DNA of 64,000 nt from Psococerastis gibbosa (Eukaryota; Arthropoda; Insecta; Psocodea; Psocidae): NCBI GenBank assembly GCA_963971405.1, contig OZ020488.1:33538689-33602688 (forward strand), given 5' to 3'. Below are positions 23,501 to 34,244 of this stretch, in pieces; the stretch's first letter is position 1, and each line of letters starts with the position of its first letter. The notes beneath the pieces were generated by a model. It was given only the letters and a program-made list of their open reading frames with translations, made no database searches and was not told the origin of the DNA. A program made the translations under genes and the position numbers.

Positions 23501-25431
23501 TATTTATGTGAGAATGTTTCATTTATATAGGCGGCTATTCCATCTGTCAATAATTCGTCATTTGTACGTCAATAATTGATGTTTTTTTTTTTACTCTATG
23601 ACATTGTCCATTTTAACTTCCTAATGTTAAAATTGATCAATAATCATAGAGTAAAATCACGCTTTGCAAACAATAGCAAACTAAAATTTAACAATGCTGG
23701 CTTTGTCTGGAGATGATAAATAATTTAAATTATTTTCTTGAGAACGAACGAATTATTTCGAAAGTTAAATCATAAAATTTCTTGTAGATTATAAGATTAA
23801 AAGAAAGACGGTGGGGGCAAACCTACAAAATTGGAAAAAATTGAAAACAAAAATGGTCAATTATTGAAAACAAGTGGAATGGGGTGTAAAAATAAATAAT
23901 GCAACATTGATGCTTTTCCCTCAGTGACAAAATCAAAATTGAAGAAAAATTGACAGGTGGAATAGCGGCCATATTGGAAGTCCTATGCCATGTGATGTTT
24001 CATGAATCCAGAAATCAGGCGATTTCCCTTTTAGCGCCCTCTAGCAACGACAATGAAGACTTTTAAAAAGTGCAAGGTAGTAGGTAAAAAAATAAAGGCT
24101 ACCAAGCCCAAACGGCTTTGACCTTGGGAAAAAGTAGCTGACACACTAAAATTTCTAGGGTTAGCAGAAATCTGATGCAGATATTCTGTTGGATGTTGCC
24201 GCATAAAGCAATTTATTCACACTGTTTATCATGGCCGGCTCTAACGCGAAATCAACGAGTCATTTCCAGTGTAAACAGTACAAGGGCGGATCCAGAGGAA
24301 AATTTTGGGGGGGGGGCACAAGTTTTTTGTAAGTTTGAAAGGTAATTTTTTTGTTGAAAGGTTGAGTCTTATTCTTTTTTTTATTCGGTACCTATCTAAT
24401 GAATTTACTCATTTAGGGGGGGTCATGACCCCCGTGGATCCGCCATTGAAACAGTAAGTTTTACTGAATCGGAATGTGTTATGTATGTGAGTTTTGATGC
24501 AACAGAAATTGGCCCGCTCCCATCATAACTGCGGCCGGTCATGTCTCCCGGATAATAAACAACTTATTTTTGTCTCAACCAAATAAAAGATCACCCAGAA
24601 ATTTATATTAATTTTGAAATTTCAAAATTAGCAGTGAGCCAGACTCAAATTTGAGAGCGTGCTGTAAGGTAATGAGAGCGGGGGAAACTTGCGCCAAATT
24701 CAAGTGGGCCAATAACAATTCGTGGTCGTGCCAATTGGGTTAATCTACAAAGTAATTGTTTTGAGAAACACACGTGGTAATGTTTTTAATGTTCCATGCC
24801 TTTTCTTAAGACGATCATTCAAGAAGCCACAAGCCGGTAATGTATGTAAGATGCACTTTCTAATACTGGGTAGTCTAACAGGTAGCTTAGCTACGATAGT
24901 AGCCTACCCATGGACTATAAAAATCAACGAGAACCTCTTTTGTATTGAAATTTAAAATGCCGGCTATACATGTAGCATGGAGAAAAAACATTATACACAA
25001 TTTTTTATGGGTTGGCCGCAAGCTTTTTCAGCATATACAAAGGAAGTCCATTGGGCTCAAATCTCAAGGAGGCTTTTCTTTAATAAGTAGGTACCAAACA
25101 GCCAATTGCATTAAATTATTTTAATAAAATATGGAGCCCATATAGCATAAAATTAATTTGGCCAGACAATACTAGGCCTATGCATCGTTTGGTTGAGTCC
25201 AGTCCTAAATGCATTTTCAAAAGTAAAATGGTTCTTTTGTGCAATACAATGGCTATATCATATATGTCTAGGTTTATATTGAGGAAAAGGTTATACCTCG
25301 AATGGTAAACAAATTTCCCGATGCGACTTCCAATCCTCCTTCTGGTGGTCTTTCCCGCAGTAGCTAGCCTTTTTACAAAGACTGCATTTGAGCGTTGCTG
25401 CGGCAGTGCAGACTTTGCAAGTGTCACCCAT
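17515..25431 (-). CDS. SmydA: SmydA-like SET/MYND protein, seven exons, 549 aa
   Basis: Exons in transcription order are 25431-25297, 23305-23019, 22486-22285, 21153-20942, 20272-20005, 19001-18779 and 17837-17515; every phase matches. Residues 5-41 form a MYND zinc finger (C5, C8, C16, C19, C25, H37, C41) with YCGKDHQ, in which His replaces the usual Cys, as in SmydA proteins. A split SET domain follows: GRYVEASRPLSAGDAI near residue 53, CLGC...CPQC insert cysteines, ICGILDVNAWEIR, the core EHSCTPNTRH, and ISSTYTHPLWGT. The post-SET cysteines are CRCKRCGDPTELGTY. The helical C-terminal half contains HCFTVMHSLVQLIG. Canonical NHSCxPN is only partly kept. Members are predicted protein-lysine methyltransferases, but activity here is inferred. 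Introns contain hAT-like and foldback elements and an RNase H fragment. Confidence 0.88.
17880..18130 (+). pseudogene. RNase H fragment of a non-LTR retrotransposon
   Basis: The plus strand reads ICLQYILSHVGIEGNDKADE then LAKQEAEELL. This is the C-terminal motif of the RNase H domain carried by Jockey/R1/I-type elements (W-x-PxHxGIxGNExAD-type, with the catalytic Asp in KADELA). The start of the domain and its other acidic residues are missing. It lies antisense in the last intron of the SmydA-like gene. Confidence 0.6.
19165..19493. mobile_element. hAT-like element with perfect 8-bp target duplication (329 bp)
   Basis: The ends are CAGGGGCGTAAAGTT and AACTTTACGCCTCTG, near-perfect inverted repeats. 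GCTACATG is present on both sides (19157-19164 and 19494-19501), an exact 8-bp duplication. A G11 tract directly follows the left end, and further C and G homopolymers lie within the first 90 bp. It has no transposase ORF. It sits in the SmydA intron between 19001 and 20005. Confidence 0.88.
20459..20836. repeat. long-armed MITE family 1, copy B (378 bp)
   Basis: Both arms match those of 13080-13469, including ATTCCATTGACCGGCTAGGG, GTGACGTGGTAGCAGACATT, CAAGACTTAGGTGGCG and TTTCCACCGACCTCGCATTG. The loop again carries AATTGATCAATTATCATACA. The arms are slightly unequal. It is intronic in the SmydA-like gene. Confidence 0.8.
21666..21884. mobile_element. hAT-like element with perfect 8-bp target duplication (219 bp)
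   Basis: The ends CAGGGGCGGACACAG and CTGTGTCCGCCACTG are inverted. CTCACAAA flanks both sides (21658-21665 and 21885-21892). A G-rich run follows the left end. No ORF. It lies in the SmydA intron between 21153 and 22285. Confidence 0.88.
22100..22200. repeat. dispersed repeat, inverted partner at 26805-26890
   Basis: This stretch, with ATCCGATTGACCTCTTCAGT, CGCCTCA and GAGTTACGACACGTCTC, recurs in reverse complement at 26805-26890. The family is not recognised. Confidence 0.5.
23530..23970. repeat. MITE related to family 1 but with different termini (441 bp)
   Basis: The left end reads GGCGGCTATTCCATCTGTCAA; the right end reversed reads GGCCGCTATTCCACCTGTCAA. Internally it contains TTAAAATTGATCAATAATCA and AGTAAAATCAC, shared with the loop of 13080-13469. 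Between the ends there is no matching CCGACCTCG arm. It lies in the first intron of the SmydA-like gene. Confidence 0.65.
24281..24448. mobile_element. hAT-like element with perfect 8-bp target duplication (168 bp)
   Basis: The left end is CAAGGGCGGATCCAG and the right end is GTGGATCCGCCATTG, inverted with few mismatches. AAACAGTA occurs on both sides (24273-24280 and 24449-24456). A long G tract starts 23 bp into the element. It lies in the first intron of the SmydA-like gene. Confidence 0.88.
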
Positions 25432-25664
25432 TATAGCTAAAAGAAGGAAAAGAGTAAAGAGTAATTAACTATGCCACTGACAAACGGTTTACTTATACTT
25501 ACACAAACATACATATACATACATAGGTGCTGTGTATCACGAAATTTACTACGAGTATATAGGCTACTAGGCTAGTAGACTCGAACAGTGTTGGTGTATG
25601 ATATCTACTGTAGACGAATTGATGGACTAATATAGACAATTCTTTCTTTTCTTTATTTTTTATT

Positions 25665-25830
25665 TTTTGCGCCAACGGCCTTAACATGTTGATTCCATTA
25701 GAGCAGAGCATGTTTCAAACTACGGCAACTTGGTAGTGTGCACAGCATTGGCAGGGGAACATGGTGGGACATGATAACGCGCTTAGGCAGTATAAGTCGA
25801 GTCCTGGTCACCTCCGATTGAATCGTGTGA
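25665..25830 (+). repeat. dispersed repeat, inverted partner at 49605-49800
   Basis: Blocks TAGTGTGCACAG, GATAACGCGCT, GTCCTGGTCACCTCCGA and ATCGTGTGACT recur in the same order on the minus strand at 49605-49800. It begins about 230 bp upstream of the SmydA-like start codon, so it may overlap that gene's promoter. Its class is unknown. Confidence 0.55.
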
Positions 25831-26504
25831 CTTTACCATGTTCCCCAAGTGGTTCGGAATCCACTATAATCAGGAGGTCCACCCTGTTAGTCAACTCCCC
25901 TTTCCCCGAGGTGAAAGAGTCTGCCCTTAGGGTGCCTCGAGTTAACAAACAGACTCACACCCCCCGCCAGGCTGACAGGGTTGCTGAAAGCAGAAATGCT
26001 GAAAGCAGGCGTTAGAAACTAAATAACTAACTATTTTTTAAACAAAAATTAATTCTTCTCTCCCTGACTTTTCCCTCTCAATCAAAGGTGCATATAGTAG
26101 GTGATGTACCTATAAAATATTGTACAGTACCTAATATAATATAATAATTATCTAAAAGGCGTGTGAAAGTGAGATAAAAATGTATTGCAGATTACATAAT
26201 CATGAATTTTCAGGTGAAATATGTCACTGACCTCCAATCATGTTCGTATTGATATTGAATTTTTAATTATGATGAAATGATGAAGAAATATGATGAATGA
26301 TGAATGATGAAATATGATGAACCATCGCTCGGTTGATATAATTCAACTTCGTCAACGGTGACAAGAAGATGATAGCTAGAGGCGATCTGGTACCGCCCCC
26401 CCCCCATATATTTTATATGTACGCCACTGGGTACATTACTGTAGGAAGTCAGCAAGGCCCAAGACATTCATTTGCCCCAGGACCCGTATTGCTGTTGTGC
26501 AGAC

Positions 26505-26736
26505 ATATGAGTCGTCTAGTATCAAAGTCGCCAATGTAATTTTTGACCAATTTTTCAGAAAGCACAAAACCTGTATAAATACAATTAAAATCATATACTG
26601 TATTAAACTCAACTGGCAATACAGTTACGGAACTATCAGTTTAGTTTAATACAGTATATTATTAATATACTGTATTAAAAGGTTTTGTGGTTTTTGAAAA
26701 ATTACATTGGCGACTTTGATACTAGACGACTCATAT
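26505..26736. mobile_element. MITE with about 40-bp perfect terminal inverted repeats (232 bp)
   Basis: The left end begins ATATGAGTCGTCTAGTATCA and continues through AAGTCGCCAATGTAATTTTT. The right end is its exact complement. Inner inverted segments around ATACTGTATTAAA extend the pairing. The perfect arms suggest a recent copy. It lies in the 3.9-kb gap between the two divergent SmydA-like genes. Confidence 0.8.
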
Positions 26737-26830
26737 CGTCTATGATACTACTATATTACTGTATTGTTGGATAAGGTGATAAGGTTTCTACACCCCATGT
26801 GAACAGAGACGTGTCGTAACTCAACATGGG

Positions 26831-27418
26831 TACTAAACTACTGAGGCGACTGAAGAGGCCAATCGGATATTTTCATTAAATTGTTTGCATGATGCGATTA
26901 ACCTTTTGAAGGAAAATAAATTAAAAAATATATATCCAGTATACTGAGTATGCAAAATAATGAAGTTGTTTCATCCTAAAGTAGCCTACCAAACAGCAAT
27001 AGAAATGTGAATAAGGGTGGCATGTGGGAGGTACAATAAGATAATTGATTATGTAGGCTACCGTAGTTTGGAAATTGTGTTGTTTTTTGTCGTGGGTTAG
27101 ACAGAAAAAGACTTAAGTCTCGCCCTAAATATAAGACGCTTATTATTTTTATTCATGAATCGTGTATTTCCAATCTCTACAAGAAAATATACAATACAAA
27201 AAAGAACAGTTTTGCCCTATGGGCTAGGCCCGTTTTATAATTAATAATATTATAATAACTTGTATTTTTCTTCAGGTATACATATCACAATATACTACTT
27301 TGTAGTAATTACATTTTTAATCTTTGCTTTTGTGCCAATAAACCCATTTTCCATCCTGTCAAGCACTGGGATGCCCGAAAGAATTTTCTTTTCGTAAATA
27401 ATAATTATTTTATTGTAA
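26831..27418. other. intergenic stretch between divergent SmydA-like genes
   Basis: AT-rich sequence with the inverted repeat partner noted at 26805-26890 and no exon-like ORF. The broader 25432-29301 interval should contain both promoters, but I cannot point to a core promoter element with confidence. Confidence 0.4.
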
Positions 27419-27591
27419 CAGCAGGCTGATCATGGCGATTATAATACCGGGGTTTAAATAATACCTGGTATTAAAAATGTAAACAAACAAATTTTGAATG
27501 GCACTTTCCATTATAAAATTATCTTGTTTACATTTTTAATACCAGAGATTATTTAAACCCCGGTATTATAATCGCCATGATCAGCCTGCTG
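27419..27591. repeat. foldback MITE family 2, copy B (173 bp)
   Basis: An almost perfect palindrome: CAGCAGGCTGATCATGGCGA continues into TTATAATACCGGGGTTTAAA, and the right half is its complement. The central TGTAAACAAACAAATTTTGAA region is shared with 13502-13665. Confidence 0.85.
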
Positions 27592-28674
27592 GTGGCTTAT
27601 GTTTACTGCATAACATTCGAAAGAACCGGCAATAAACTCCTTACTCAAGAAACAGCTGTTACTATTTAATTTTCGGGGTATTACATATTATTCACTGTAA
27701 TTTTATGGTGCAACCTCGCGAGTATTCTGAATACTAAGATGTTTATCGTACCTTTTGAGGGTCAGATGACATAGGCAGTATATCGACTTAAAAAACAAGC
27801 ACTAGTGCTCCCACAGTAAGCACTCTCAACGCACTGGTGGCTACAGAACTTTTCATCGAAAATCTTGGCAAGCGTGTATCTTCTATTTTAATCCGAAACT
27901 TTCACAGGCTAGGAAGAATTAACCTCTCGTGAGCAATGCCGCCACATACTTTTGTCATCTTAGTTGTCGCCACGTGGTAACTATGCCCACAAAATGCCCA
28001 GATTGCTTACGCAGTGGTGCCGGGCTGTTTGTATGTTCTATGGCCTAACTGACCTACAGCCTACGCTTAAGGTATGCATAAAATGTGTGAATAAGAAGTT
28101 TTTTAATAGGTAAACCGCGCAATATTATTGCAACAGGTACTAAATAAGTATACGGTATACCTATAACTTATAAGGGTTAGTTAAGTGCATGCATGCAGTA
28201 CAATACATTTAGCTATGCATACTACCGTATATTCTTAAGACATCAAACCGGGATAGAATGGAAAAAAATTTATTCTACCCAAATTTATTGCATGTAAAAA
28301 TCTAGTAATAGTAAATTGTTATTACAAAATGCAATATTTTATGAGTTTTATGCGTTTAAATGAATTTATGTTTAATAACGTCTAAATCTTGAATCGAATG
28401 TTGGAAAAATATTCGAGCATGCAACAGGGGGGGAATAGACTCAACCAATTGAGGCCCTCATGTTAAATTAATTTTAAAAGCCGGGACAAAATCATGACTG
28501 GCCGAGACGCCCGGGGCAAGGTTTTTAAGCCGGGACGTGTGGTGAGCCTACTAGCCTATTCTGAATTCCAAACAATCACCGTCTATATTTTGGTTAGGCC
28601 TCGAACAATAAAATAATAAATAAGTCGATCAAGCTGCATTTATTTTGGTGCCTATACAATATAATCCCAGTTAC

Positions 28675-28814
28675 CTCAAAAGAAGAAATAGCTCGGAGAA
28701 ACAGTCTGAATGTGAAGTGTTCTAATGAAAGATGAAGATATTGGAAGACGTCCAGCAATTTCAACAGGAAACATTCAGTAAACTTCCTCATATCTCCTCG
28801 AGCTAATGAACCTC
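28675..28814 (-). CDS. tentative internal exon, unknown gene
   Basis: On the minus strand a good acceptor (TTTTGTGCAG) precedes a 140-nt open stretch, followed by a GAG|GTAACT donor. It reads GSLARGDMRKFTECFLLKLL then DVFQYLHLSLEHFTF and RLFLRAISSFE, after two bases of a preceding codon. The other two frames contain stops. I do not recognise the protein and find no convincing partner exon nearby, so it may be chance. It would belong to a minus-strand transcript upstream of, or alternative to, the SmydA-like gene. Confidence 0.25.
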
Positions 28815-29301
28815 CTGCACAAAATAAATAATAATAACACTGTAAATGCGCTGAAAGATTGTGTATCACCCTTATATTAGGTGCACTGTATGTTTTGCAT
28901 TTCAATAATACTATTTTATAACTACTGAATAGCAACCAAAGGTGTTAATTACGTGTAGAATCAATTGCTGATACATGATTATTACTACCTGCAGTCAACA
29001 GTCAACTGATTTATGAAATCCCAAAGAGGTTCTTCGATATTAGCGTGAAAACTAAATATATATAATAACCGGCAAAATAGAATTAATTATAGAATATATT
29101 GTAGGAAAACTCCGCCAAGCCCAGTTTTTCTACTTGTACATCCTATATATAATATACATATATATGTATTGCACTTGTAGTATAGCCTACTTTGCAATTG
29201 TATTTTTTTCTTTCAGATCATATTGCTTCTTCAATCTGAAAGAAATCAAAAAGTAACATTCCACAGTAGGCTACAGTTTGTTCATTACGGTAATCAACAA
29301 A

Positions 29302-32300
29302 ATGAAAAGAGCATGCGCTACATGCGGTAGTCCCGCCGACTTCAACTGTGGGGGCTGCAAGATAATCAGTTACTGCAGCAAAGACCATCAGAAGCAAGAT
29401 TGGAAAGCTGGCCACAAATCAACATGCAAACCTCTCTTCAAAATGGAAACAAACGAAACATTGGGGCGCTACCTAGTAGCAACGCGTGACATCCAAAAGG
29501 GGGAACTCATTTTTCAAGAGCCACCCCTTGTTTTGGGACCAAAGAGCGTCGGTGTTCGAATTTGTTTAGGCTGTCACTCCCCCTGTGATGGACCAACTGC
29601 ACGCGACTGCGATGGTTGCGGATACCCTCTATGCTCTGTACAGTGCCAAGTGTCTGATTCCCACTTTGATGAATGTCAGATCATGATGAAAAGAAAATTT
29701 CGCGCAAAAATTGAAGATGACACACCCAACCACGCCCTATATTTTCCTATAGTTCCTCTACGAATATTGCTCCTGAAAGAGAATCAGCCTGAAAAATATA
29801 AGAAAATTTTAGAAATGCAATCGCATGTAGAGGAAAGAAGAAAAACTCAACTTTACGGCATTTACAAGCAAAATGTTGTCGCTTTCTTACAACAGAGACT
29901 TCGCATGGAAGATAAGGCTACTGAAGATGAAATTTTGCATATTACAGGAGTCCTAGATACGAATGCTTTTGAAATTAGAACGAAAGGATCAAAATTGCGA
30001 GGACTATATGCCATAGCCTCTTTGCTTGCTCATGACTGCACAGCGAATACTAGGCACACTTTCCACGGTCCAGAACATGCGATAGCTGTTTCAGCAACTG
30101 TCGACATACCATCAGGGACACCCATTACTGCTACTTACACCCAAACGTTTTGGGGTACAATAGCAAGGAGAGCACATTTGCGAACAGTGAAATGTTTCGA
30201 GTGTTCTTGTAAGAGGTGCTCAGATCCTACGGAATTAGGTACATATTTGGGTGCGTTCCGCTGCAGCCGTTGTGCCAACAGTAACAATTACGAAAATGGT
30301 CCGAAAATGATATCAACAAATCCATTAAATGACAACGCCCCCTGGCGTTGTGTAGACTGTGCTCACGAGATCAATGCAAAGCTTGTTCGCGCTGGAAATG
30401 AAAATTTGAGGGAAGAAGTAGCTCGTTTAGATAAGTCAACACCGGTGGCTTTGGAGCAGTTTTTGGCAAAATATGGCGTTGAATCTGTTGGTGTTCTTCA
30501 TCCAAGGAATACATTTGTGGTTCAGGTCAAACACGCCCTTGTGCAAATGTATGGGAACAAGCCAGGATATCTTTACTCAGGTACGTTATTTCGTTTTTAT
30601 TCTTGCTGTATAAAACTATTGGCCCTGATTACATACTTGAATATTTATTCGACCCAATATTCGATCGTAGATATAATTGAAATGTTTATTTTGAGGTAGG
30701 CTATACGATTTGAATCTGATTTAAAGGTATTACACTTTCCAATATTTCTTCTAGGCTACCCATATTTATGTTGGAACAATATTTGAGTGCGTAATATGCG
30801 GGATTAACATAAGTCTATTCTGTCTATATTCATAACCTGTAAAAAAACAGAACTATTAACTGTTTATGTATAATAGCCTGTGGAAACGCATTTTGGAAAT
30901 GCAGGCAACTGTATTGAAATCTATAAATTTCTTTATATGAATCATGGTGACCTGGAAATGCCGAATTTGACGTAAACCAAATGGGTATGTGCATCCAGTG
31001 GTATATCGCAGTATTGTATTGTTTATTTTGGCACACCTTGTCGTTTCTGAATTGGAGCAGAGCTTTCCACACTTTGGTTATTTCTGATTTGCTCGTTTAC
31101 TTTTTCTGTTTACTCACATTCAAAAGTAGTTTAGGAAAGGATCGGGCACTGGCATCTGATAGAGAAAACTAGGCTACATCTTGGCATGGTGTATATCTTC
31201 AAAATTTAAATAGCCTACGCAGTGTTGAAATCACTTCTACAAACTACACAATACCTATATATTTTCTGGTGTTAATACATTAGTTAGGGGCTTAATTGTG
31301 GCCTGGGTCCCGACTCAAGTTCATACATACTAAATAAATAAATAAATAAGGACTTTTTTGTTCAATTACTAAGCCAACCTAGTGGAGTTAAGGCTATAAA
31401 GCCCTCTCCAACACTCAACTAGGAAGGCCCGGGACCGCCTGCTACATGTCCTCCGGCGAAGCAGCCAGTGTTGGACTCGAACCAACAACCTTTCGGGTGA
31501 AAGTCCGTGCCACTACTCTACATGTCCTGACTTCTCCATACTACTAATACATTATTGTATATTGTGCTCATCAATACCTACTTGCATTGCATCAGCATAC
31601 TTACCAAGACACAATACACCGGAATTGTAGGGTCATAACAAAGAAGTAAATTCCGGTTTTAACAAATCTTTTAATGCGGAAACATGAGTAGAGACTAGGC
31701 TACATTATATCTAATTATAATCCTTCCATTTGTTAGATTTACCAAGAGAGACGCTACAGCGCAAAATATGCTATTGCCATGACTTGATGGACGTCATCGA
31801 CATTGTGGACCCTGGATACTCCAGAATACGGGGGCAGATTCTTAGTGAACTCCAGGCAGCAATGGTCATGCTCACAAAAATACAGTTTGAGGATGACAAG
31901 ATCACACGACAATTTGTTCAGGTAATAAGAGTACTATCATACTAGTAGTTGCCTACGATTCTATTTTAAAACTGGAAGGAAAATCAATATTTACAGCTGC
32001 CCATCAGTTTTCACCCCGTTCAGCTATAAACCTCTGACGCATCTAACAGTAAATGTTACTGAAATACACAAGTTATCATAACGCGATCACAGAGAGTTTT
32101 AAAAGTGGTTTCTTCCTTCATATACCTACTTTTATGAACGTTACCTAATTGATAGCACGTAAAGCAGGCAACATGCCGTGCTCATCCAAAATTGAATTTC
32201 CTAGTTTATTAACAACTAATCCAAGTCATCAAATCAAATCAAACAAGTAATAAAATTAAAATTAAGCAAATGTTGATGATGTTATTGACTTTCGAACATA

Positions 32301-32713
32301 AAATTATGTAAAAAACATTGAGCAGTCTCTATTGATACCGTATATTTTAGTGAATCACGGGTAGGTATAGTACTGAACAGTATTCAAAGGGACTCAATGG
32401 AAAAACCATGGCATCTATAAAATTATATCGTTTTACACGCTGTGCGGGTCTTCTTCTTCTTCTACTTCAAGTTACAGCCGATTGGCTGGTTGGCAGCAAC
32501 ATGTGCTGGCTTCGATGTCTCCACTCCCCTCGGTCCTGGTTCGCCCTCTTCAGCTCCACGAATGTACTACTTTTAAATTTATTTTGCTTATAGGAGACCC
32601 TTGCAGAATCGATGGCAATCCTCGGAGAAGCTATCATCATCATGAGAAATGAACCCGACGCCGAACAACTACATGAACGCCTCATTCTGCTTAGTAAGGA
32701 ATTGGACGAATGA
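29302..32713 (+). CDS. SmydA: SmydA-like SET/MYND protein, three exons, 527 aa
   Basis: Exons are 29302-30580, 31737-31921 and 32594-32713, phases continuous. The Met at 29302 was chosen because it places the MYND finger at residues 5-42 (C5, C8, C16, C19, C25, H38, C42, with YCSKDHQ), exactly as in the minus-strand paralogue; a Met eight codons upstream is also open. SET-like segments follow: GRYLVATRDIQKGELIFQEP, ICLGCHSPC, ITGVLDTNAFEIR, AHDCTANTRH and ITATYTQTFWGT. The post-SET cysteines are CSCKRCSDPTELGTYL. The C-terminal helical part includes HPRNTFVVQVKHALVQMYG. The catalytic-core NHSCxPN is degenerated to AHDCTAN, so methyl transfer is doubtful. The large first exon is intronless where the neighbour has several introns. 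No AATAAA was found close to the stop. Confidence 0.88.
30615..30805. repeat. TIR element family 'ATTACATACTCGAATATT', copy 2
   Basis: It opens CCCTGATTACATACTTGAAT and closes with CAATATTTGAGTGCGTAAT, inverted, with the same AT-rich body as 2163-2351. It begins about 35 bp after the donor of SmydA exon 1 (30580). Confidence 0.6.
31333..31538 (-). repeat. tRNA-derived SINE, family A (full copy)
   Basis: The minus strand has the complete order: head GACATGTAGAGTAGTGGCAC, the TTTCACCCGAAAGG segment, B-box GGTTCGAGTCC, GCGGTCCCGGGCCTTCCTAG, GGGCTTTATAGCC, and an ATTTATTTATTTA tail. It lies in the first intron of the plus-strand SmydA-like gene. Confidence 0.8.
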
Positions 32714-33049
32714 CAAAGCTTGGGCTAGCCCTCATTTTAATTCTCAAGACGTGTATTTTCTTATTACCTATGGCAGATTAATACCAAGACTTTTCTCACT
32801 CCCTTTCTAGACTTCATAGGTACCCACGGGTGTACCTGGAGTTGTCTGTGCTTTATATTTTGCAAATAATCCTTATATTTTTTTTCTTTTGTCAGTCTCA
32901 ATAATTCATTTCATTAATTGATTATTCGATGAAAGTAGACGTAAATGCAAGATAGGCTACATCAAAAATTGAGATTATCGGCTTTGATGCCATGAAATGG
33001 GACGGAAAACCGGGAGAGTGGCCGAAAGTATAACGGCCCTAATTCACGG

Positions 33050-34075
33050 CTGCATGTTTTACACTGCGAAGGAATTTCAAGCCAGGAAAGGTTTAAAGGC
33101 CTTTAAGCGGTTTTGCTTGTAAAGATCCCACCATCGTCTCATATCCCATTTTTTATGATGCTTCCAATCTGGATTAGTATAATCTTCTAATACACTAGGT
33201 TTGCCTTGCATAAGGCTTACTTGAATAATTAATTGATACATACATACATACTGTAGATATAGTAAGCCACCGAACAGAGAATAACCGTACATTCGTAAGA
33301 CCATTACCGGATATCCCAATTGTTAATAGGGTTATTCCTATGTTAGGATTTTCTATAAATTCGCCTTTGCCTCAGTGGCGTAGCCAAGGGGGGATTTATA
33401 GACATTTTTAACATTTTAACCCTATTCAAAATTTGGATACGGTAATGGTCTTACGGACACGGTTATGCTCTGTTCGGTGTGTTATGGTTTAATTTACCAT
33501 GTAGGAGGCTACATATATAAAATATAACTTAAATGATAAAATATACAATATAATTAATATAAACACTTACCCTAAACGCATTCTGTTATCAGCTGTTGCC
33601 TGCGAATTGTCCTCTAAGTCGCCGTTACAAGTTTTTCATCACTTCGGGGAGCCTACCCATCAGTACTCTAAAAGACATGTAACTAGCGCTCTGACTGGCT
33701 AATAATGACGCAAATTGATGACAGTAGGCCATAGGTACACACGTGTATTACCTTTAGACCTAGCTGCTCAGAGTGAGTCATTATTATGTCATTTAGGACA
33801 ATTGGCAGAACAACAGGTGGCGTACGGTACTATATCTACAGTATGTATGTATGTATCAATTACTTATTCAAGTAAGCCTTTTGTTACTTTTCAAGGCAAA
33901 CCTAGTGCATTAGAGGATTATACTAATCCAGATTGGAAGCCATCACAAAAAATGGGATATGAGACGATGCCGGTAGGATCTTTACAAGCAAAACTGCTGA
34001 CCGCTGAAGGCCTCTAAACCTTTCCTGGCTTGAAATTCCTTCGCAGTGTAAAAGCTGCAGCCGTGAATTAGGTAT
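33050..34075. mobile_element. nested foldback element with a decayed coding arm
   Basis: The left arm (about 33050-33275, minus) and the right arm (about 33822-34065, plus) are diverged inverted copies. Both encode GKPSxLEDYTNPDWK followed by diverged residues. An inner inverted pair of about 55 bp (33276-33330 and 33418-33476; CCGAACAGAG, GTAAGACCATTACCG) is nested inside. The NPDW phrase is reminiscent of transposon-derived THAP-associated proteins, but the match is short. A CAGTGGCGTAGCCAAGGG hAT-type left end lies at 33373 in the loop. Confidence 0.55.
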
Positions 34076-34244
34076 GTATAGATATCAAGGGCCGTCACGT
34101 TCCGTACGAACTTAAGTCCATATTCGTTTCAAAATTTAATTAAAAGCACGAAAATAAAGATAAGTCAGCCAAACCCGGAACCCCAATGGAAACACATGGA
34201 GTAATGGCCGCCAATAACACCATTAAATATCCAATCAATCAGAA

